From [Clostridium] leptum DSM 753 (lineage in GTDB: Bacteria > Bacillota > Clostridia > Oscillospirales > Acutalibacteraceae), in contig DS480334.1 of assembly GCA_000154345.1 (NCBI GenBank), forward strand, positions 1 to 26,694: a stretch of 26,694 bases of DNA, in the 5' to 3' direction. Position 1 is the first letter of the stretch. Every line of letters begins with the position of its first letter. Below the pieces are notes generated by a model. The model worked only from the letters and a program-made list of their open reading frames with translations. It was not told the origin of the DNA and did not search any database. Shown in pieces: positions 15,350 through 23,786 of the stretch. The position numbers and the translations under genes were made by a program.

Positions 15350-16687
15350 TTGAAGCATTTGGATTTAAAAAAGGGGATCATCCTAATCACCTATGGTATC
15401 CTATTGACTATGGTTATCATCAAATGGGATTTCTTTTCCGGGATGTTCTCCAACGTTTCCGGCTTGCTGGCACCGTTTATCTATGGGCTGGTGCTGGCGT
15501 TTTTGGTAAACGGGCTCTATGAGTTTTTCCGGCAAAAGGTTTTCCGCCGGTTAGGGGAAAAGAAGAATGGAAAATATATTAGGCAGGTGCGGGCCCTATC
15601 TGTGACGGTTTCCTATCTGTTGGTATTCCTGTGCGTAACCGCTATGGTGTGGATTGTTATCCCGCAATTGGTGGTCAGTATTTCTCAACTCGGCAAGAAT
15701 ATCGGCGGATATGCGGAATCCGCCGAAAAAGCGGTGACCGATTTTATTGCCGGTATGGGGTTAAACGCTGGCTTTCAAAAGCAGATAGATCTTTTTTGGA
15801 ATCAGCTGGGGACTCAGATTACCAATATCGCCGGCCAGGTAGCCCCAAAGCTGATCGACTTTACCATGGATTTTACGACCGGCGTGATTAACTGGGTGAT
15901 CGGACTGGTGGTGTCCGTTTATATGCTGTACAGTAAGGAGACCTTAATCCGACAGGTGAAAAAGCTGGTGGTGGCGGTTCTGCCCGTCAAGATCTCCGAC
16001 AAGGTTCTGGAGGTAGGCGCTGTTTCCAACCGGATTTTTGTCCGGTATCTCCTGGGCAGGATTTACGATTCCCTCATCGTTCTGGTGCTTTGCTTTATCG
16101 GCATGTCGATCCTTCAAATGCCTTATGCGCTGCTGATCAGCGTAGTGGTGGGCGTTACCAATATTATCCCGGTGTTCGGGCCGTTTCTGGGAGGGGTTCC
16201 CAGCGCGCTGATTTTGTTGATGGTAGACCCGATGAAAGGGCTTTGGTTCATTATTTTCATTATCGTGCTGCAACAGGTGGACGGAAACATTATCTGCCCG
16301 CTGATCGTCGGGGATTCTCTGGGGATATCTGGAATCTGGGTGCTGGCGGGAGTGACCCTGGGCGGCGGTCTGGGCGGCGTAGCCGGCATGGTGCTGGGCG
16401 TGCCGATTCTGGCGGTTCTCTACCTGCTGCTAAGCGAGTTCGTGAATAAGCGGCTTCAGAAGAAAGGAACTGTAGTCGCGGCGGAGGGACCTGCTGCGGC
16501 AGGGCCGGAAGGAGAACAGCCTCCGCCGTACCGGGAGAGCCTTCCGGAAAAGCAGATAGGGCAGGCGGCTTCCGCGGAAAAATCAGAGGGAGAAGCGGCA
16601 GTGCCTCAGGGAGACGATCCGGAAGATCGGATTGAAGATCACGGGGAAACGGAAGTGCGAAAGCCGCAGGAAGGGGAAGAACCATAA
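15350..16687 (+). CDS. AI-2E family membrane transporter
   Basis: 445-residue membrane protein of the AI-2E/UPF0118 family (PF01594), with about eight hydrophobic segments. Family marks are the early LAPFIYGLVLAFLVNGLYE, the membrane-associated ISQLGKNIGGY region, the late PYALLISVVVGVTNIIPVFGP, and the following GDSLGISGIWVLAGVTLGG. Members export small molecules such as autoinducer-2 or act in ion/proton antiport, and the substrate here is unknown. The start is TTG, with AAAGGGG about 8 bases before it. The last 70 or so residues form a hydrophilic Glu/Pro/Ala-rich tail not needed for the fold. Its stop abuts the ATG of the cardiolipin synthase gene. Confidence 0.88.
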   Translation: MKHLDLKKGIILITYGILLTMVIIKWDFFSGMFSNVSGLLAPFIYGLVLAFLVNGLYEFFRQKVFRRLGEKKNGKYIRQVRALSVTVSYLLVFLCVTAMVWIVIPQLVVSISQLGKNIGGYAESAEKAVTDFIAGMGLNAGFQKQIDLFWNQLGTQITNIAGQVAPKLIDFTMDFTTGVINWVIGLVVSVYMLYSKETLIRQVKKLVVAVLPVKISDKVLEVGAVSNRIFVRYLLGRIYDSLIVLVLCFIGMSILQMPYALLISVVVGVTNIIPVFGPFLGGVPSALILLMVDPMKGLWFIIFIIVLQQVDGNIICPLIVGDSLGISGIWVLAGVTLGGGLGGVAGMVLGVPILAVLYLLLSEFVNKRLQKKGTVVAAEGPAAAGPEGEQPPPYRESLPEKQIGQAASAEKSEGEAAVPQGDDPEDRIEDHGETEVRKPQEGEEP

Positions 16688-18286
16688 ATGGACCGGTTAG
16701 CCGGGCAAAAGGAAGTGGCCAAACGGCATAGACGGCAGCATCCCAGCAGGCTGTTCAGCCGGCGCGTGGTGACGGTGGCTCTTCTTTTGGCATTTCAAGC
16801 CGCTTTTCCGATCGTCGGCCTTTACGTTTTATCGGATTACTTTATCTATATCAATACGGTTCTGCGCATCGTCAGTATCGCTGTGGCCGTTTATATTTTC
16901 AATCGTCCGGGAAATCCGGAATATAAGCTGGCGTGGGTAATTCCTATCCTGATTTTCCCCTTGTTTGGAGGATTGTTTTATATCCTTTACCGCCTTCAGG
17001 CCTCCATTAAGCATTTGAGACTCCGAATGCTGGCGATTTTAGAAGCGACTCAGCCTTTGCTGGAGCAAAATCCGGAAACTATGGAACGGCTGAGGAAGGA
17101 AAATCACGGCGCGCAAAGCCAAGCGAATTATCTTTTTCAGGATGCGGGCTATCCGGTGTATGATAATACCACCACAGAATACCTGAGCACCGGAGAAATT
17201 AAATTCGCCCGCCTGAAGGATGAATTAAGCAAGGCGCGGCACTATATCTTTTTAGAGTATTTTATCATCCAGGAAGGAATCATGTGGAACAGCGTTCTGG
17301 AGATCCTGGAAGAAAAGGTGAAAAAAGGGGTAGACGTGCGGCTTCTTTTCGACGGCATGGGCTGCCTGACCACCTTGCCGGCGGATTATGAGAGAGAGCT
17401 GAGGAAAAAGGGAATTCAATGCAAGGTGTTCAATCCCTTTGTTCCAGTGCTTTCCACTGTTTACAATAACCGGGATCACCGAAAAATCGCCGTGATCGAC
17501 GGACACACGGCGTTTACCGGGGGAATTAATCTGGCGGATGAATATATTAACGCCTATGTGAAATACGGCCATTGGAAGGACAGCTCTATTTTGGTCAAGG
17601 GAGAAGGCGTCTGGAGCTTTACCATGCTGTTTTTGCAGATGTGGTACTGCGACGACCCCGCGGCTCTGTGCGCCCTGCCCCGTTCGGAATTTGACCAATA
17701 CCGCCCCAGCTATTACCATCCCCAGGAGTTTGATTCAGATGGGCTTGTCCAGCCATACGGCGACAGCCCGATGGACAACCAGCGGGTGGGGGAAAACGTG
17801 TATTTAAATCTGATCTACGGCGCGAAGGACTATTTGTATATTACCACCCCTTACCTGATTATGGACAGCGAGCTCCGATATGCCTTATGCGTCGCGGCGA
17901 AGCGGGGCGTTGATGTGAGATTTATCACGCCGTTTGTTCCGGATAAAGCCTTAGTGCATATGACTACCCGCTCCGGCTACCAGGAGCTGGTCGAGGCGGG
18001 AATCAGAATCTATGAGTACACTCCGGGCTTTATCCATTCCAAAACCGTAGTGTGCGACGACCAGGTCGCCACGGTGGGAACCATTAATTTTGATTTTCGC
18101 AGCCTGTACCTTCATTTTGAGTGCGGCGTATGGATGTACCGCACCAAAGCTATGAAGCAGGTAAAAGCTGATTTTCTGGAAACACTGCAAAGCTGCCGGG
18201 AGATCACTCTGGAGGACTGCAAAAGGGTGCCGGTATACCGCCGGCTGTTCTGGAGCGTGCTCCGCCTGTTTTCTCCGTTAATGTAA
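16688..18286 (+). CDS. cls: Cardiolipin synthase (phospholipase D type)
   Basis: Membrane enzyme that makes cardiolipin from two phosphatidylglycerols. 532 residues, slightly longer than the usual 480-510 because of a basic N-terminal extension. About three hydrophobic segments lie near residues 27-47, 54-71 and 82-101. Both HKD motifs are present: His264 in HRKIAVIDG and His450 in HSKTVVCDD. In the first motif an Arg sits between His and Lys, and HxK is preserved. The ATG follows the stop of the AI-2E-family gene with no gap, indicating coupled translation. A perfect terminator stem follows two bases after the stop. Confidence 0.95.
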   Translation: MDRLAGQKEVAKRHRRQHPSRLFSRRVVTVALLLAFQAAFPIVGLYVLSDYFIYINTVLRIVSIAVAVYIFNRPGNPEYKLAWVIPILIFPLFGGLFYILYRLQASIKHLRLRMLAILEATQPLLEQNPETMERLRKENHGAQSQANYLFQDAGYPVYDNTTTEYLSTGEIKFARLKDELSKARHYIFLEYFIIQEGIMWNSVLEILEEKVKKGVDVRLLFDGMGCLTTLPADYERELRKKGIQCKVFNPFVPVLSTVYNNRDHRKIAVIDGHTAFTGGINLADEYINAYVKYGHWKDSSILVKGEGVWSFTMLFLQMWYCDDPAALCALPRSEFDQYRPSYYHPQEFDSDGLVQPYGDSPMDNQRVGENVYLNLIYGAKDYLYITTPYLIMDSELRYALCVAAKRGVDVRFITPFVPDKALVHMTTRSGYQELVEAGIRIYEYTPGFIHSKTVVCDDQVATVGTINFDFRSLYLHFECGVWMYRTKAMKQVKADFLETLQSCREITLEDCKRVPVYRRLFWSVLRLFSPLM

Positions 18287-18287
18287 T

Positions 18288-18319
18288 AAACAGCCCAGGA
18301 TTGAGATCCTGGGCTGTTT
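18288..18319. terminator. Terminator after cls
   Basis: A perfect 14-bp stem (18288-18301 with 18306-18319) of AAACAGCCCAGGAT and its complement, TGAG loop. Symmetric A and T ends allow use from both strands, so it may also end transcription from the minus-strand glycosyltransferase gene. Confidence 0.8.
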
Positions 18320-18635
18320 GCTGTGCAGAGGCAGCCGCCGAAGCCTATCGCCGTCAGCCCCACCAACGGAGGCCTCTCCTCATGCCTATATCTCAAGCGC
18401 TGAGTAAAATACGACTCCGGCGACAAATATGCGGCGGATATGAAAAATAGAAATCCGCTGTTCATAGGCTTTCCGTTTAGGGGATAAAGCAATCGGCTTT
18501 GGGTGTGAGGCAAGCGATGCGGTTATTAAATTGATTCCTATCCCTTGAGCTTGTCAGCAGCCTTTTAGCGCCTGTTCAGACCGCTGAACGCCCACAGTGA
18601 CTCAGAAAAATACTTTTTCATTTTCCGCTCTAGGG
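18320..18635. other. Unassigned region between cls terminator and glycosyltransferase gene
   Basis: No gene recognised. On the minus strand a frame is open from 18513 through this region and across the terminator into cls, but it has no convincing ribosome site. The part at 18320-18440 is GC-rich with several short complementary segments (for example GGAGGCCTCTCC near 18368-18379). It would be transcribed as the 3' region of the glycosyltransferase mRNA, or as a separate RNA ending at the hairpin 18288-18319. Confidence 0.4.
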
Positions 18636-19865
18636 TCAGCGTCCGATTTGGCCGTTTCGCTTAGCGGCCTCTAAACGCTGGGGATCGTAGTAATGCAGGC
18701 GCTTGGCCTTTTTGTACAGGGAAAGCATCGCCTGCGCCTGGGCGTCCTTGGAAACTCCTTCTACAGTGCTTCTCACCATCCGGTGAAGCGCCTCCTTGCC
18801 GTTGTAATCCAGAGAGGCGATCCGGCGGACATAGTCGGTAAGCTCATTGGAGCTGGAAAAATAAAAGCCGTTTTTTCCGTGCTCCAGCTGGCCCGCGGGC
18901 CGGCTTTTATCGCTGACGATACAAGGCAGGCCGGCCAATAACGCCTCACAGACCGCCATGGACATCAAGGGCGTTTCAGAAGCGCTGACAAAAAGGTCGC
19001 TGGCGGCGTAATAGGCGGGCATATCCTTATTCATGACCTCGCCGGTAAAAATCACCTGCTTGTCCAGATTTAAGCTTTTGCTGAGCTGCTGCAAGGCGGC
19101 TTTTTCTGGACCAGTGCCGACAATCAGCAGGCGCAGCCCCCGTTCAAGCTTTAGATGGCTCGCCCATCGCTGAAGAAGAATATCCACACCCTTTTCATAC
19201 AGCAGCCTTCCTGCGAAGACCGCTACGGTTTTATCAGTGAGATGGTATTTCATTTTGACAGCGTTAACCTGGTCCGGGTCGGCGTTCTGCCGGGAAAACC
19301 GCTCAGGATCAGCATGAATGGGTATTAGGGAGAGTTTGCGCTTAATACCGGCACTGGCCAGATAATCTCCGGCTTTTTTGTTGGTGGAGGTGATCATATC
19401 CGCATAGTCCGCGATATCGCGGAACCTGGCCTTCTGCCGGAAGGCGGCCCATGGCTCTAGAAGCTTGGTGTTGGTTAAGTAGGGGATGGCATCCTCGTAA
19501 AAATCGCTGATGGAGAGCACCAGAGGCAGGTCGAAGCGATTAGCAAACTGCATTCCATGAACCGCCATTTTTCCGCAGGAAAATACGTGGACCAAATCAA
19601 ATTCATAGGCTTCCAGAGCGGAAAACAGCTCGGCCTGATCCGCTTTCCGATTTTTTGAAGGAGCAAAACCATACTGGTTCGGGGCGGGCTTTCCCGGAAC
19701 CTTGACCACTGTCCGCCGGGCTTCTATCTTCTTGCATTTTGGGTCGCAGGTGACAACGGCAGCGCGATGTCCCAGCTGTCGGTAGGATTGTGCCAGAAGA
19801 AAGCTTTCAGAGGGGACAAAGCCGGTGCTTGGCGCGTAGCTCTCTGTAAAAATAGCGATGTTCAA
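18636..19865 (-). CDS. Glycosyltransferase, GT4-like (GT-B fold)
   Basis: 409-residue retaining GT-B type glycosyltransferase, probably acting at the membrane's inner face. The N-terminal domain starts MNIAIFTESYAPSTGF. The C-terminal donor domain carries AGRLLYEKGVDILL (about residue 220) and GTGPEKAAL, then the region VSASETPLMSMAVCEAL. The closest well-known relatives are diacylglycerol glucosyltransferases and mannosyltransferases. Two key sites differ: the EX7E donor motif has nine residues between the two Glu, and the usual T-x-H-T acceptor-side motif reads SISDF. The start is TTG (19865) with only a weak ribosome site. It is transcribed away from hprK, from an extended -10 promoter. 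Substrate unknown. Confidence 0.85.
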   Translation of the reverse strand: MNIAIFTESYAPSTGFVPSESFLLAQSYRQLGHRAAVVTCDPKCKKIEARRTVVKVPGKPAPNQYGFAPSKNRKADQAELFSALEAYEFDLVHVFSCGKMAVHGMQFANRFDLPLVLSISDFYEDAIPYLTNTKLLEPWAAFRQKARFRDIADYADMITSTNKKAGDYLASAGIKRKLSLIPIHADPERFSRQNADPDQVNAVKMKYHLTDKTVAVFAGRLLYEKGVDILLQRWASHLKLERGLRLLIVGTGPEKAALQQLSKSLNLDKQVIFTGEVMNKDMPAYYAASDLFVSASETPLMSMAVCEALLAGLPCIVSDKSRPAGQLEHGKNGFYFSSSNELTDYVRRIASLDYNGKEALHRMVRSTVEGVSKDAQAQAMLSLYKKAKRLHYYDPQRLEAAKRNGQIGR

Positions 19866-19904
19866 AAAGAGACACCCGCTTTCTTTATAAAATCATTACA
19901 TCTT

Positions 19905-19913
19905 ATTATAGCA
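19905..19913 (-). promoter_or_regulatory. Extended -10 promoter for glycosyltransferase gene
   Basis: On the minus strand, TGC directly before perfect TATAAT (19910-19905). The -35 position reads GTGCAA, which is poor, so the TGn extension probably carries recognition. The leader is about 35 bases. Confidence 0.55.
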
Positions 19914-19959
19914 GGTTTTCATCCTCATTGCACGTGAAAAAGAAATTTTGTGGTTTCGC

Positions 19960-19996
19960 TTTAAACTTGTCTCATCATGAGGTATAATAATAATAT
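19960..19996 (+). promoter_or_regulatory. Promoter region for hprK cluster
   Basis: Two overlapping possibilities: TTTAAA, 17 bases, perfect TATAAT (19960-19988); and TTGTCT, 18 bases, TAATAT (19967-19996). A palindrome CTCAT-C-ATGAG (19971-19981) overlaps both. The leader to hprK is about 110 bases and GC-rich, with a repeated GGCGGCCGG-type stretch. Confidence 0.45.
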
Positions 19997-20109
19997 CCGG
20001 TTAGGTCTGCCGCAGCGGGGCTGGAGGGCGGCCGGCGTGGAGGCGGCCGGAAACGGCGATGCTGTGAAGAACGCGATAAGCTGAAAACGACTGAAGGCAG
20101 GTGTGTTTT

Positions 20110-21075
20110 TTGAGTCAAACATTTACTGTGCCCCTATCCAGTGTGATGAAGGAGCTGGGCCTGGAAACGATTTATATGCCGGAGAATGGGGAAAATATCC
20201 TGATTTCGTCTAAGGATGTCAACCGCCCCGGCGTGGAATTTACCGGTTTTTTGGATTTTTATGATAACAAACGCATTTTAGTGGTTGGACATACGGAAAA
20301 CGCCTTTTTAGGCCGCTATTCCCAGGAAGAAAGGGAGAGGGCTTTGGAAGGCTTGATTTCCAGAAAGCCTCCGGCTATTATTATCTGCCGGAGCCTCAAG
20401 CCATATCCTGAGATGATGGAAGCGGCGAAGCGGCACGGCGTGGCGCTGCTGGGCACAGCGGATACTACTTCCAGCCTGGTAGCGGCTTTGGTTTCCTATA
20501 TGAACGTAGAGCTGGCTCCCCGGGTGACCCGGCATGGGGTGCTGGTAGAGGTTTACGGCGAGGGAATCCTCCTGGTAGGCGACAGCGGCGTGGGAAAAAG
20601 TGAAACCGCCATTGAGCTGATTAAGAGAGGCCACCGCCTGATCGCAGACGACGCGGTGGAAATCAGGAGGGTTTCCAAGAAATCTCTGGTAGGTACCGCG
20701 CCTGAGAACATCCGGCACTTCATTGAGCTGAGAGGCATCGGCATTATCAACGCCCGCCGGATTTTCGGTATGGGCGCCGTAAAGCTGACGGAAAAAATAG
20801 ATATGGTCATTAACCTGGAGATTTGGGACAAAACAAAGGTATACGACCGAATGGGAATGGAAAACGAATATACGGAGATTTTGGGCCTGAGGGTTCCCGT
20901 GCTTACTATACCGGTAAAGCCTGGAAGGAACCTCGCGGTGATTATTGAGGTGGCGGCTATGAATAACCGTCAGAAAAAGATGGGCTACAACGCCGCTAAG
21001 GAGCTTCTGCAAAATCTGGGGATGACCTATAACGACGACGATAACGGCAATCCGAAAATCAATTGGAACCTATAA
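20110..21075 (+). CDS. hprK: HPr kinase/phosphorylase
   Basis: Bifunctional enzyme that phosphorylates Ser46 of HPr using ATP or pyrophosphate and reverses this, the sensor of CcpA-dependent catabolite control. About 321 residues. The Walker A motif GDSGVGKS begins at residue 157, preceded by HGVLVEVYGEG with catalytic His142. RHFIELRGIGIINARRIFG is the HPrK signature, in which the usual M-E-x-R-G reads I-E-L-R-G. I chose the TTG at 20110 because AGGTG lies 6 bases upstream. The GTG at 20101, in frame, is too close to its own site. It heads a plus-strand cluster with a PHP hydrolase gene, murB, rapZ and whiA. Confidence 0.94.
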   Translation: MSQTFTVPLSSVMKELGLETIYMPENGENILISSKDVNRPGVEFTGFLDFYDNKRILVVGHTENAFLGRYSQEERERALEGLISRKPPAIIICRSLKPYPEMMEAAKRHGVALLGTADTTSSLVAALVSYMNVELAPRVTRHGVLVEVYGEGILLVGDSGVGKSETAIELIKRGHRLIADDAVEIRRVSKKSLVGTAPENIRHFIELRGIGIINARRIFGMGAVKLTEKIDMVINLEIWDKTKVYDRMGMENEYTEILGLRVPVLTIPVKPGRNLAVIIEVAAMNNRQKKMGYNAAKELLQNLGMTYNDDDNGNPKINWNL

Positions 21076-21197
21076 CTTTCAGCGGAGAGACCGGGGTTAA
21101 GAAAACTAAGGCAGGAGCGCATTTTTACATTGAAAAGCGCCCTTGTCGGATGTCAAGCTTTTTCTGTTTGATAAAGCGTTAATAAAAGGATGATACT

Positions 21198-21929
21198 ATG
21201 AGAATTATTGCGGATACACATTGTCATACAATCGCTTCTACTCATGCCTACAGCACCTGGATGGAAAATATTCATGCCGCCAAAGAGGCGGGACTGTCCT
21301 ATCTGGCGATTACCGATCACGGCCCTACGATGCCCGGCTCTCCCGGCAGGTGGTATTTTAAAAACCTGAAGATCATCCCTCGTCAGGTGGAAGGGGTGTT
21401 CCTCCTTACCGGGGTGGAGTGCAATGTGGTGGATTTTGACGGAACTATCGACTATGTGGAGGATGAACACAAAAATTTGGATTGGGTTATCGCCTCCATT
21501 CACTCGTCTACTCTGCTGACAAAAGAGGCCCCCACGGTGGAAAGCTGCACCAACGCCTGGCTGCAAATCGCCAAGGATCCCAGAGTCTGTGTAATCGGCC
21601 ACTGCGGGCAGCCTAAATTCAAATTTGATTATGAGCGGGTGATTCCGGAATTCGGCCGCGGGGGGAAGCTGGTGGAAATCAACAACAACTCCTTTCATGT
21701 TCGAAGGGATGCCGTCATAAACTGTAGAGAGATCGCTTTGCTTTGCAAAAAGCATGGGGTACGGGTTATCGTCAATACGGATTCCCATTTTGCCACTCAG
21801 GTGGGGCATGCCGGCCTGGCTCTGAAAATGCTGGATGATATCGGGTTTCCCGAGGAGCTGGTGGTAAACTCCAGCGTAGAACGGTTCCGGCAGTATCTGA
21901 AGGAAAGAAATATACATTTGGAGGATTAA
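21198..21929 (+). CDS. PHP-domain metal-dependent hydrolase, YcdX-like
   Basis: 243-residue cytoplasmic hydrolase of the PHP superfamily, closest in pattern to the YcdX phosphatases. The metal ligands are visible in order: DTHCHT with His8 and His10, TDHG with Asp40 and His41, GVECN with Glu74, SIHSS with His102, the central GHCGQP, and NTDSH near the end. Together these make a tri-nuclear zinc/manganese site. AAAAGGATG precedes the ATG. Substrate unknown; sugar or nucleotide phosphates are typical of the family. Its stop lies just before murB (6-base gap), so the two are co-transcribed. Confidence 0.9.
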   Translation: MRIIADTHCHTIASTHAYSTWMENIHAAKEAGLSYLAITDHGPTMPGSPGRWYFKNLKIIPRQVEGVFLLTGVECNVVDFDGTIDYVEDEHKNLDWVIASIHSSTLLTKEAPTVESCTNAWLQIAKDPRVCVIGHCGQPKFKFDYERVIPEFGRGGKLVEINNNSFHVRRDAVINCREIALLCKKHGVRVIVNTDSHFATQVGHAGLALKMLDDIGFPEELVVNSSVERFRQYLKERNIHLED

Positions 21930-21935
21930 GCATCC

Positions 21936-22862
21936 ATGACGCAGCAAAACCTACAACCGATCACCCGGGAGCTTATCGGCGCCCTGCGCCAAACAGGGGC
22001 GCAGGTTCAGGAAAATGAGCCTATGAGCCTGCATACCAGCTTTCAAATCGGCGGCCCGGCAGACGTGTTTGCCACGGTATCCGATGAAAGATCCTTGCGC
22101 GGCGTTTTGAAGCTGTGCAAGGAAGCCGGCGCGCCGGTGTACGTAATTGGCAACGGCTCCGACCTGCTGATCCCTGATCAGGGGCTGCGGGGGGTCGTCG
22201 TCGGCTTCGGCGGAGACCTGTGCCGGCTTCGGCTGGAGAATGAAACAACCATCGTCTGCGGCCCCGGCGCAACTCTGGCGAAGCTCTGTAAATTCGCCCT
22301 GGAAAATTCCCTGACCGGCTTGGAGTTTGCCTGGGGAATCCCAGGCTCGGCCGGCGGCGCCGCCTATATGAACGCGGGCGCCTATGGCGGGGAGATGAAG
22401 GACGTTCTGATCAAATGCCGTCACCTGGACGAAAACGGCAATCCGGGTGAGTTCGCGGGAAGCGCTCTGGATTTCTCTTACCGGCACAGCGCCTATACAG
22501 ATCAAAAGCTGGTGATCACGGGTCTGACCTTTCAGCTGGAGAAAGGGGATTACAGTGTGATCAAGGCTCAGATGGAGGATTATCTCGGACGTAGAAAGGC
22601 AAGGCAGCCCTTGGAATATCCCAGTGCCGGCAGCGTGTTCAAGAGGCCCAAAGGGTATTTTGCAGGTCAGCTGATCGAGGAGTGCGGCTTAAAGGGAAAA
22701 ACGGTGGGCGGCGCTCAGGTCAGTGAAAAGCACGCGGGCTTTATCGTCAATACCGGCGGAGCGACCTGCAAGGATGTGCAAAGCCTGGTTAAGATGATTC
22801 AGGAAACGGTCAGACGGGAAAAGCAAGTGGAGCTGGAATGTGAAATTAAACTGATGACATAA
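21936..22862 (+). CDS. murB: UDP-N-acetylenolpyruvoylglucosamine reductase MurB
   Basis: FAD enzyme that reduces UDP-GlcNAc-enolpyruvate to UDP-MurNAc for peptidoglycan. 308 residues, a type II (Gram-positive) length. The FAD domain shows SFQIGGPADVF and VIGNGSDLL (about 35-77), then GLEFAWGIPGSAGGAAYMNAG (about 128-148). The active site has Arg183 in SYRHS, Ser233 in AGSVFKRP, and Glu303 near the C-terminus (ECEIKLM). The ribosome site GGAGG (21920-21924) lies within the end of the PHP gene, so translation is probably coupled. In this cluster it links catabolite signalling with wall synthesis. Confidence 0.96.
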   Translation: MTQQNLQPITRELIGALRQTGAQVQENEPMSLHTSFQIGGPADVFATVSDERSLRGVLKLCKEAGAPVYVIGNGSDLLIPDQGLRGVVVGFGGDLCRLRLENETTIVCGPGATLAKLCKFALENSLTGLEFAWGIPGSAGGAAYMNAGAYGGEMKDVLIKCRHLDENGNPGEFAGSALDFSYRHSAYTDQKLVITGLTFQLEKGDYSVIKAQMEDYLGRRKARQPLEYPSAGSVFKRPKGYFAGQLIEECGLKGKTVGGAQVSEKHAGFIVNTGGATCKDVQSLVKMIQETVRREKQVELECEIKLMT

Positions 22863-22882
22863 CAAAAACGGAGTTTGAATCT

Positions 22883-23740
22883 ATGGATTTTATTATTGTA
22901 ACCGGATTGTCCGGGGCGGGAAAGTCCCGGGCGGTGGACGCTTTAGAGGATATCGGCTTTTACTGTGTGGATAATATTCCGCCCAAGCTGATTCCGGTAT
23001 TTTATACCCTGTGCGAGCAGGCGAAGCCGGAGATGAAGCGGGTAGCTATTGTCACCGATACCCGAGGCGGCGATATGTTCAGCAGCCTCTTTGAAACTTT
23101 GGACGCCCTGAGGCAGGAACAGAAAAAGTATAAGATTTTGTTTCTGGACTGCAGCAGCGACGTGCTGATCCACCGGTATAAGGAGACCCGGCGCCGTCAT
23201 CCGCTTTCGGACTCCTTTGAGGGCTCCATTACCCAGTCGATTCATTATGAGCGGGAGGTTCTGCGGCCGGTAAAGGAGGCGGCGGATTACCTGATCGATA
23301 CCACATTTTTATCGCCCGCTCAGCTGAAAAACCGGATTTCCGCCCTGTTTTTGGAAAGCTCCGATTTATCCTTATTGGTCAACTGTGTTTCCTTTGGCTT
23401 TAAATATGGGCTGCCCAATGAGGCGGACTTGGTATTTGACGTGAGATGCCTGCCCAATCCTTTTTATGTGGAAGAGCTGAAAAACCTGACTGGCTTAGAT
23501 GAGCCTGTGAGAAGCTATGTGATGAAATGGGAGCAGACACAGGGGTTCCTCCAGCGTTTTTTGTCCTTGATCGATTATATGCTTCCTTTGTACCGCTCGG
23601 AAGGGAAAAGCCAGCTCTTTGTGGGAATCGGGTGTACTGGCGGGAAGCACAGATCTGTGGCCCTGGCCCAGCTTCTTTATAACCATCTTCTGGAAAAGGG
23701 CCAGCGCGCCAGCGTACATCACCGGGATATTAAGAAATAG
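22883..23740 (+). CDS. rapZ: RNase adapter / nucleotide-binding protein RapZ
   Basis: 285-residue P-loop protein of the RapZ/YvcJ family. Walker A GLSGAGKS is at residues 8-15. Walker B-like ILFLDCSS and the following RYKETRRRHPL are typical. The C-terminal domain carries VGIGCTGGKHRSV and ends HHRDI. In E. coli it controls GlmS synthesis through an sRNA; in Firmicutes it binds ATP/GTP and nucleotide second messengers, with a less clear role. The start has only a weak CGGAG site. It lies 20 bases after murB and 46 bases before whiA. Confidence 0.95.
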   Translation: MDFIIVTGLSGAGKSRAVDALEDIGFYCVDNIPPKLIPVFYTLCEQAKPEMKRVAIVTDTRGGDMFSSLFETLDALRQEQKKYKILFLDCSSDVLIHRYKETRRRHPLSDSFEGSITQSIHYEREVLRPVKEAADYLIDTTFLSPAQLKNRISALFLESSDLSLLVNCVSFGFKYGLPNEADLVFDVRCLPNPFYVEELKNLTGLDEPVRSYVMKWEQTQGFLQRFLSLIDYMLPLYRSEGKSQLFVGIGCTGGKHRSVALAQLLYNHLLEKGQRASVHHRDIKK

Positions 23741-23786
23741 AAAAGCCCCTGCTGGTATCGGTGGGGGTGCCGAAGGAGGGAACCGT

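Noticed and set aside
21153..21947. Minus-strand open frame of 264 codons opposite the PHP hydrolase gene
   Set aside because: The plus-strand gene has all PHP metal ligands in order; the reverse frame has nothing recognisable.
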